Shown piece by piece: positions 57,130 to 64,000 of a DNA stretch of 64,000 bases (positions within the stretch are counted from its first letter, which is position 1; each line of letters starts with the position of its first letter). The notes under the pieces are model-generated. The model made no database searches, was not told the DNA's origin, and saw nothing but the letters and a program-made list of their open reading frames with translations. Origin of the DNA: Gnetum montanum (Eukaryota > Streptophyta > Gnetopsida > Gnetales > Gnetaceae); NCBI GenBank assembly GCA_015680685.1, contig MNCI01011857.1, forward strand, positions 6,555 through 70,554, in the 5' to 3' direction. The position numbers were made by a program, and so were the translations under genes.

Positions 57130-57657
57130 TGTAAGAAGATAATTGTGCAGAGAACCCAATGGCACAAGTAATCAAAGTATAGAATGTGGAAACAAATGGC
57201 ACAAGAAATTCACATGAATAAATAATTAGAAATGCATAATTCTTGAGCAAATGGAACTAACCTCTAGCCATTGATGCTTTAGATTAAATTTAATGTTATG
57301 ATTCTTCTTTCACATGGGCCCTCTATAATGATGATGTATGCAATCTTTAAGTGTCTGTGAAAGGAACCAGAACTAAAATCCTGCTGTGATTTGTGGTGCC
57401 TTTATTCTCCCATCAAGAACAAATTTATAGGCCATGAAATTAGTTACCATAAGAGACCTAAATGCCAACATGTAAAAAACACATTATCAGATATGGAGAC
57501 CATCTTGATGCATTAACCAACTCATAAAAATGCGTTAGTGGGTGTGGTGGCCACTTTCATGCATTAACTAACTCATAAAAATGCATTAGTGGGCATGGTG
57601 GCCACTTTCATGCATTAAATAACCCATAAAACGCATTAGTGGGTAATGCATGTTACA
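57130..57657 (-). repeat. Copia 3' LTR
   Basis: Minus-strand start TGTAACATGCATTACC and end CAATTATCTTCTTACA. It includes two full 51-bp tandem units (57509-57559, 57560-57610) and a partial third next to its start, carrying TGCATTAA...GTGG(C)CACTTTCA. Confidence 0.8.
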
Positions 57658-57672
57658 ATCTCCCACTTGGTC
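57656..57672 (-). other. Copia polypurine tract
   Basis: Minus strand GACCAAGTGGGAGATTG runs into the LTR start TGTAAC, a form common in plant Copia elements. Confidence 0.75.
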
Positions 57673-57946
57673 TCCATATTTAATCAAGTTCAGAGTTTAA
57701 TAAATAAATGTATAAATCATAGCAATAGTTCCTCTTAATGTGAGTATTATCTTCCATGTATTACAATGCATCATCTTTCAAATGTAATTTCTTATATGGT
57801 AACTTAACTTTATGAATAAACCTAATGTTCATTCTAGGTCCTGCCATATGTGTATTTTCTCTAATAACTATATGTGTAAACCATATGAGAAAATAGCACA
57901 ACTGAATAAGAGTTTCATTAAGACTATAAGTTTTACGTACAACAAA

Positions 57947-58500
57947 TTACATCATGGAACCAAGTCCCATTTGAACTACATGATCCTTGAATGACTTTGG
58001 TGGCATTCCTTTTGTCAAAGGATTAGCTATCATTAATTTAGTGCTTATATGAACAATGACCACTTTGTTTTCCTTAATGCATTCCCTTATGGCTAAGTAC
58101 TTGATGTTGATGTGTTTACTTCGACTACCACTCTTATTATTCTTAGCCATAAAGACAATAGCTGAATTTTCACAAAACATTCTTAATGGCCTAAATATAG
58201 AATCCACAATTCTAAGCCCTAATATGAAACACTTTAGCCATACACCATGTGAAGTAGCCTCAAAATAAGAAACAAACTTTGCCTCTATGATGAAAGTAGT
58301 AACCAAAGTTTGCTTTCCACTCCTCCAGGATATAAATCCTCCAACTAACATAAAAACATAACTAGATGTTGATTTCTGTGAATCAACATAACTAGCAAAG
58401 TCTAAGTTGGAGTAGCTAATCACCTCCAAAGAGTTAATTCATTTATACATAAGCATGTAGTCTTTTGTACCTTGAAGGTACCTCATCACTTTCTTTGTAG
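57947..58500 (-). pseudogene. Copia RNase H
   Basis: The open segment 57947-58429 reads YSNLDFASYVDSQKSTSSYV, FMLVGGFISWRSGKQTLVTT and IIEAKFVSYFEA (family EAEYxA). The end has NPLTKGMPPKSFKDHVVQMG, as in plant Copia pol. Confidence 0.88.
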
Positions 58501-59500
58501 CCCTCCAGTGGTTAATACTTGGATTACTTTGATATTTGCCCAACATTCCCACAACAAATGCAATGTCAGGTCTTATGTAGACTTAAGCATACATAAGGCT
58601 TGCAACAGCTGAAGCATATGGAATGCTGCTCATCTAAATTTTTTCTAAATCATTCCTAGGGCACTAGTTTAAATTGAACCTTTCACCCTTCACAATGGAT
58701 GCTATACTTGGTGAACAATCTTTCATCCAAAATCTCTTTAAAACTTTATTGATATAGGTTTGCTACGATAGTCCCAGAATACATCTAGATTTGTCCCTAT
58801 GGATCTGTATGCCAATGACATAAGATGCCTCACCCATATTCTTCATGTTGAAATTCTTAGAGAGAAAATGTTTCACCTCATCTAGAAATCCACAATTATT
58901 GGTTACAAGAAGGATATCATCCACATATAAAACAAGGAAGTAGATTTTGCTCCCACTAACCTTTTGGTATATACATTGATCCATGATGTTTTGTTTAAAA
59001 CCAAATGAAGTGATTATATCATGGAATTTTAAGTACCATTGATGAGAGGCCTGCTTCAATCCATATATGGATTTCTTGAGCTTGGATACCAATTACTCAC
59101 CATCACTAGAGAAAAATCCTTCAAGTTGTTTCATATAAACCTCTTTCTCTAGATCACCATTAAGGAATGCTTCTTTCAAATCCATTTGATATAATTCAAG
59201 ATCAAAATGGGTAACTAGTGCCATGATAACACGAAGGGAGTCCTTCTTAGATATAGGAGAAAAGGTCTTCTTGTAATCTATTCCCTCTTTTTGAGTGAAC
59301 CCTTTAGCAACAAGTTTGGCCTTATATCTTTCAATTTGCCCAATGATTCTTTCTTAGTCTTGAAGACCCATTTGCATCCAATGGATTTTACACCATCAGG
59401 CAACCTGACAAGATCCCAGACTCCATTAGATGACATAGAGTTCATTTCATCTTTCATGGCATCATACCACAAGTTAGATTCCTTACAACTCATGGCTTGT
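58501..59500 (-). pseudogene. Copia reverse transcriptase
   Basis: WYDAMKDEMNSMSSNGVWDL then GCKWVFKTKKES opens the domain. A middle with FLNGDLEKEV and PEGF/EGFF-like sequence is broken by stops. The well preserved end is KLKKSIYGLKQASHQWYLKF, YFLVLYVDDILLVTNN (catalytic YVDD) and YVIGIQIHRDKS. Confidence 0.88.
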
Positions 59501-59698
59501 GAAAAAAGTCTTGGGATTATTTTCAGCTCCTATGTTGTAGTCAGACTCCTGTAGATACATCATATAGTCACTAGGAATCGCTAATTTCCTTACTATAGTA
59601 GATCTTCTTAATGTTGGTTTATCATTCTCTTGAGGATCATGATGTTCAACAAGCTATTCAATAGGTTCTAGTATCTATTGTTCAACTGGATCTACTAC

Positions 59699-60595
59699 TC
59701 AACTAGAAATTTTTGGAACTTCAATGATTGGTTTTTGTTCAGTACGCATTTTTGCTCTAGGCGTATTGTGCACAACAATCAATCTATCATTTGAAATAGT
59801 GGATTGAGCATTTGTATGATCTATATCATGAACAATGTTCCAAGATCTACTGCTCCTACTAATCAAGTCATTCTCAAGAAATTTATCATTCATTGATTCC
59901 TCAAACCTAGTAGTATGTGATGGGCAATTAAATCTATATCCATTAGACCATTCAGCATATTCAATGAAATATCCACTTATGGTCCTTGGGTCTAGCTTAT
60001 TTTCTTGTGGATTATAGACTCTTACTTTAAGATGACATCCCCAAACATGTATATGTCGCAAACTCAGTTTCCAACCTTTCCATAATTGAAATGGTGTCTT
60101 TAAGATATCCTTGGTTGGAACTTAGATCTTGAGAGCTTTAGTCCACAAAGACTTAGAAAGCTTAGAGTTGCTAAGCATACTTCACACCATGTTTAATAAT
60201 GTTCAATTTCTTATTTTTGCCACACCATTCTGGTCTAGAGAACCAAGCATAGTATACTAGGCAATAATCCCATGCTCTTAAAGAAACTTAGAAAATGGAC
60301 CAGGTGCTTGTCCATCATTAGTATATCTACCATAGTATTCACCACCTCTATTGGATCTCACTATCTTTATTTGCTTATTGCATTGTTTCTCTACTTCAGC
60401 CTTAAACACCTTAAAGGCATCTAAAGCTTCACTCTTGTTATGAAGTAGGTAGATATACGTATATCATGAGTAATCATCAATAAAGGCAATGAAATACTTT
60501 TGACCATACACATCCATATTTGGAATACAAATATCTGTATGTATGATCTTTAATATGTTTGAACTCATCTTGGCACCTTTCTTTAACATATTGGT
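59699..60595 (-). pseudogene. Copia integrase
   Basis: AFIDDYS, VRSNRGGEYYG and HGIIA...GVAKIRN (the core D, D and E region, partly altered) are followed by MRHIHVWGC, DPRTISGYFIEYAEWSNGYR and a Pro/Ser-rich hinge. Many stops. Confidence 0.82.
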
Positions 60596-61180
60596 CTACT
60601 TTTCCTTTATGTAGTCCACACAAGTGTCAAAGTCAGTAAAATCTAGAGTACTAAGTACTTCATCATTTACTAATCTCTTTATTCTCTCAATAGAGATATG
60701 TCCTAATCTACAATGCCACAACATAGAGAATTCGTCATTCATAACACATCTCTTAATGCCAGCATGAACATGCATAAAAGTATAAGAAGTTTCATTTTGC
60801 AAATTAATTTTGAAAAGACCATATGCCAATATATCACTTCCAATAAGTTTAGATCTATAATATAAATTGAATATAGTGTTTGAAAAATTAAAGGAAAATC
60901 CCAATGGTATAAGCCTTGAAACAAAAATTAAATTCCTTAAATAATTAGGAATATAAAATGTCTTTTCCAACTCTAAAACAAAACCACTAGTTAAAACTAA
61001 TTTGCATGTTTTGACTACCTCCACATGTGAGTGCATCTTATTGCCTGAATAGATGCATGAATCACTTCCCACTAGCTTTCTTAGGTTTTTCACCCCCTGC
61101 AAGGAATTGGTAACATGGATTGTAGAACCAGAATCAATCCATCATGTGTCATGGCCAACATCAACCATACTAGATTCAAA
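60596..61180 (-). pseudogene. Copia protease and GAG-pre-integrase domain
   Basis: WWIDSGSTIHVTNSLQG-type protease active site (DSGS) near 61125, then LVLTSGFVLELEKTFYIPNY, LRNLIFVSRLI, and LWHCRLGHISIERIKRLV of the GAG-pre-integrase domain. Confidence 0.85.
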
Positions 61181-61212
61181 ACAAACGAAAGTTGAGTACC
61201 TTTCTTTTGAAG

Positions 61213-62061
61213 TCATTTTTGATATTTAAAACAATCCTTTTTTATGTGCCCTTTCCTTTTGCAGAAAAAACATCTGGATTCCTTCTTAATATCAGCTTGT
61301 GTAGGCAATTTGACCTTCCACTTTCCTTTGGCTTGTCCTTTATTCTTTCTTTGTGTAGCTAGATGCACACTCTCTTTCATTTCCATAGCAAGTCTCCACT
61401 CTTCTTGCACACACATGGTCATTAGTTCATTGATTGACCATTTGTCCTTATGTGTGTTATAAAAAATCTTAAAGGGTTCGTACTACAGTGGGAGCATGTT
61501 TAAGATGTAGTGCACAAGGAAAGATTTTGACATCTCAACCTTATGTGTTTTGAGTTAAGCTGCTATATCGCTCATTTGCATGATGTGCTCATGCACACCA
61601 CAAATTTTAGTGAGATTCATGGATGAGAACTTCATTATCAAGGTGCTAGCCAATGCCTTGTTTGATGACTCAAATTGTTCATTAATGGCCTTTAACAAAG
61701 TGCACAGATTGTTATATTGTTCTAATGAACCACACATACCGGCCAAGATCTTGGTTTTTATGAACATGACACAGAGGCGATTAGATTGCTCCCATTTTTC
61801 ATAATTACCAATATCATTTGGACTGCTGATTGTTATAATAGCAGGTGATTCGTCTTTACAAATAGCATAATCAATGTCTATCCAACCTAAATGAAGAAGA
61901 ATACTCTCCTTCCATGCCTTATAATTATCACCCTTTAATTCAGAAATGTCACATTTAAAATCAGAGTAGCTTACAAGTTGTATAACTACATAATCAACCA
62001 TGCTTATGTCACTAAATTTGAGGTTAAAATACCATAAGACATGTTTACTAATGCAAATCAT
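61213..62061 (-). pseudogene. Copia gag
   Basis: ELKGDNYKAWKESILLHLGW, then YEKWEQSNRLCVMFIKTKIL and INEQFESSNKALASTLIMKF are the UBN2-type gag domain. The zinc knuckle CFFCKRKGHIKKDC (C-x2-C-x4-H-x4-C) follows at about 61235-61280. One stop separates the two parts. Confidence 0.85.
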
Positions 62062-63021
62062 AAAAAATATGAATCAAATGACATAAAATTGCCTGTGGGC
62101 TAAATTTTAATTCAAACAGATTCATATATCCTTATGATGAAACTATTAAATTATATTCCTTTTCTTAATCCCTGTGGGTAAATTAAGAAAAATAATTTAA
62201 CATATCATCCTAATTAATCATATTAAATACAATAAAAAATCATATGGGATATATTTTATTATATTACATATGATTAATCAAAATTTTTAATGTTGTGTAC
62301 CGTATGTGATCCAAAAGGTCTTAGTACATAATTTTGCATAATTAAAGATGTTGTGGCTACTCTCTAATTATACAAAATTATATAGATTACTTATTATAAT
62401 TCATATGTAGGAAATGATGCATACATATACAAAAATATCCATATAATTGATAAATTTCCAAATTCAACGTGGTATAAACATAATTCATTCAATTATTCTA
62501 GTCCAATGTGACCAAGTGGAGGCCAAAGCATGAAAATAAAACCCTATAGAATGATGCTAATTCATTGGCTGACATGAGAAAACACTAGAAATCATAATAA
62601 AAATGATTACTGCTAGATATGCAAGTTGGAATGGAAAAAGCACATACATAATTCACAAAATCTAGCTATGTGCAAAGGGAATAAACAAGTTAAACAAATT
62701 ATGCTCAACTTTTGAAAACATTTACATAACGATAGGTTATTGTAGATCAACGATGCAGAGACAGTAGATTGTTGCATGAAGAAAAACTGCAGACAACACA
62801 ACCAGACTAGCTCTCCAAAACAACAAATGAAAATATCCTCATTGCCACAGTAATAATAGTTTCTATTTTCTAGTTCTATGGTGCAACAAAATGTGAGAGT
62901 GAAATATTTTTCACCATGCAGAAACTCGAAGCAGGTGATCTTCCTCAAACTATAAAGTACCAAAATATTAAAAAAATGCTATTTCCAAATTGCACCATTG
63001 TCAAAAATTGCATCAAGAGAG
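62062..63021 (-). other. Copia leader, unassigned
   Basis: AT-rich DNA between gag and the primer site. About 950 bp is long for a leader. No domain was seen. Confidence 0.45.
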
Positions 63022-63039
63022 AGATCTAATGCTCTGATA
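63022..63039 (-). other. Copia primer-binding site remnant (tRNA-Met type)
   Basis: Minus strand TATCAGAGCATTAGATCT keeps the TATCAGAGC of TGGTATCAGAGC. The leading TGG has been displaced by the A3 insertion. Confidence 0.7.
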
Positions 63040-63040
63040 T

Positions 63041-63836
63041 TGATGAGTGGCAAGGTACCCCTACACTCAACCATACGAATACGAGCTTTTTCATGCATGA
63101 TCCAGTTGAACTCCAAGGACTAAGTGCTTACGCGCTTTATGGAACACTTAAGGTTAATCAGTCGCTATCTTCCCAAGCTCACTTGTATTTGTCATGGTTG
63201 TATGGTTAAGTGAACTTGAGGTATATGATTTTTATGTCTTTTATCTTTTTATCGCCTATGCTAAGATGCTAAGAGGGAAAAGGGTGAAGAGACTAAGTAA
63301 CTAACCTTTGCTAACTAAGCTTTAATTATCCTAGCACCAGTATCCATTCCCACTTTCCGTTCACACCCTAAACTAATGCAATGCTACTAGGATTACCAAA
63401 CACTATTCGTTACTAGGATTACTAAGCATAATGCACGTGCTCAAAGTGGTCGTACTGAATGCACTTAACTATGAGAGTTGAGGGTTGAGAGAGATTAAGT
63501 CCTTAAGAAAAAATTTAAACATTTAACAATAATTAAAGTCTTATTTAGCTTAGTCTATATGCTGCAAGGTTTATCCAAAAGTTTGTCTTTATTGCCGTAC
63601 ACAATTGTGTGCTTAGGTACAGAATTGCTCGAATAAAGATCCGTTCACTTTGGGACTTCTACTGCGGGCACATGGAAATTATTCTAACTCTGGAATGGTA
63701 AAATGGCAAGAGTTTGGCCAAGATCTAGATGGATAAACAAGGGAAGACCACCTCTTATTTATAGGACAAGCTAGGATATCGCATATGTGATATCACGTAC
63801 ACGATATCGTGGCCCATGCGATGTCGCGTCCCATCA
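63041..63836 (-). repeat. A3 3' LTR
   Basis: Plus-strand ends TGATGAGTGG and GCGTCCCATCA. TATA box on the minus strand at 63756-63763. Three GATATC motifs plus GATGTC in the last 70 bases. Confidence 0.88.
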
Positions 63837-64000
63837 TACCCCCATGACTGAATAAAAACTCATCCTCGAGTTCCTTTCAAAATATTGGGCAGGTATGGGA
63901 TTATTGACTTGAATGGAACTAATGGTGAATGGGACAACATGTGAACGGATCATCATTACAAAACATGATAAAACTAGTGTTCATGACAACAAGAGTGAAC
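63041..64000 (-). mobile_element. Retrotransposon A3 (family A), 3' end only
   Basis: A family-A LTR (63041-63836) followed by internal sequence (63837-64000) that matches A2 47175-47330, including the CTCGAGGATGAGTTTTTATT block on the minus strand. The body and 5' LTR lie beyond the window. It is inserted in the primer site of the Copia element. Confidence 0.85.

Larger units (their letters stand above)
57130..63040 (-). mobile_element. Ty1/Copia retrotransposon, degenerate, right end outside the window
   Basis: 3' LTR (57130-57657), polypurine tract, RNase H, reverse transcriptase, integrase, protease and gag lie in this order on the plus coordinate axis, so it reads on the minus strand. 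A tRNA-Met-type primer site remnant at 63022-63039 is cut by element A3, so the 5' LTR should lie beyond 64000. CTTAA (57125-57129) is the presumed target duplication. All frames carry stops. Confidence 0.88.

Noticed and set aside
63041-63836. This LTR as the 5' LTR of the neighbouring Copia element
   Set aside because: The Copia 3' LTR at 57130-57657 is unrelated, and the sequence right of this LTR matches the interior of A2.
1-64000. tRNA genes, rRNA, CRISPR arrays or bacterial operons
   Set aside because: None could be supported. tRNA-like pieces are retrotransposon primer sites only.

Overview
This is nuclear DNA from a land plant, almost certainly a seed plant. The sequence is AT-rich and gene-poor, and no intact host gene was found. 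What can be recognised is plant-type: LTR retrotransposons of Ty3/Gypsy (Tat-like and Athila-like) and Ty1/Copia types, primer-binding sites for plant tRNA-Asp and initiator tRNA-Met, foldback MITE-like elements, and decayed copies of plant gene families (CCR4-type nuclease, MATE/DTX transporter, PIF1 helicase, UDP-rhamnose synthase, UDP-glycosyltransferase). N runs and single-N joins with duplicated flanks mark it as a draft scaffold. The species cannot be named from this window.

Layout. 1-1.98 kb: unassigned, with a 345-bp segment repeated directly. 1.99-7.58 kb: element L1 (minus), an LTR element with 570-bp LTRs, a 5-bp target duplication and a tRNA-Met primer site but no pol. Its body carries a degenerate, intronless CCR4-type deadenylase sequence and a 21-bp minisatellite. 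8.5-9.4 kb: a foldback repeat beside a MATE exon remnant. 10.2-11.46 kb: front half of a PIF1-like helicase pseudogene. 11.465-24.55 kb: element G1 (plus), a large Tat-like Gypsy element with 2.1-kb LTRs, an extra RNase H ahead of the reverse transcriptase, and a solo LTR of another family (called A) inside it. 24.55-27.3 kb: half of a MITE, a UDP-rhamnose synthase pseudogene, the complete palindromic MITE, and the back half of a PIF1 helicase on the opposite strand. 27.36-44.72 kb: element A1 (plus), a family-A element with gag and a long accessory ORF but no pol. It is interrupted at 30.13-39.29 kb by element N1 (minus), the youngest insertion, with 3.3-kb LTRs and only gag-protease. 44.7-46.3 kb: unassigned DNA with small tandem duplications. 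46.34-56.25 kb: element A2 (minus), a family-A element with a decayed Athila-like pol, inserted into a UDP-glycosyltransferase pseudogene. 57.13-63.04 kb: a Ty1/Copia element (minus), interrupted at its primer-binding site by A3 (63.04 kb to the window end), a third family-A element.

The window is a stack of nested insertions. Relative ages follow from the nesting: N1 is younger than A1, the solo LTR is younger than G1, A3 is younger than the Copia element, and A2 is younger than the glycosyltransferase remnant. A1 and A2 share LTRs, primer site and gag zinc knuckle, so A1 looks like a non-autonomous partner of A2-like elements. Most coding frames are broken by point-mutation stops, many explicable as CAG to TAG or TGG to TAG/TGA, which fits deamination of methylated cytosine. 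The most interesting items are the CCR4-type sequence inside L1, the accessory ORF of A1 with a possible promoter in front of it, the GC-rich ORF inside the N1 LTR, and the PIF1 gene split into two opposed halves.
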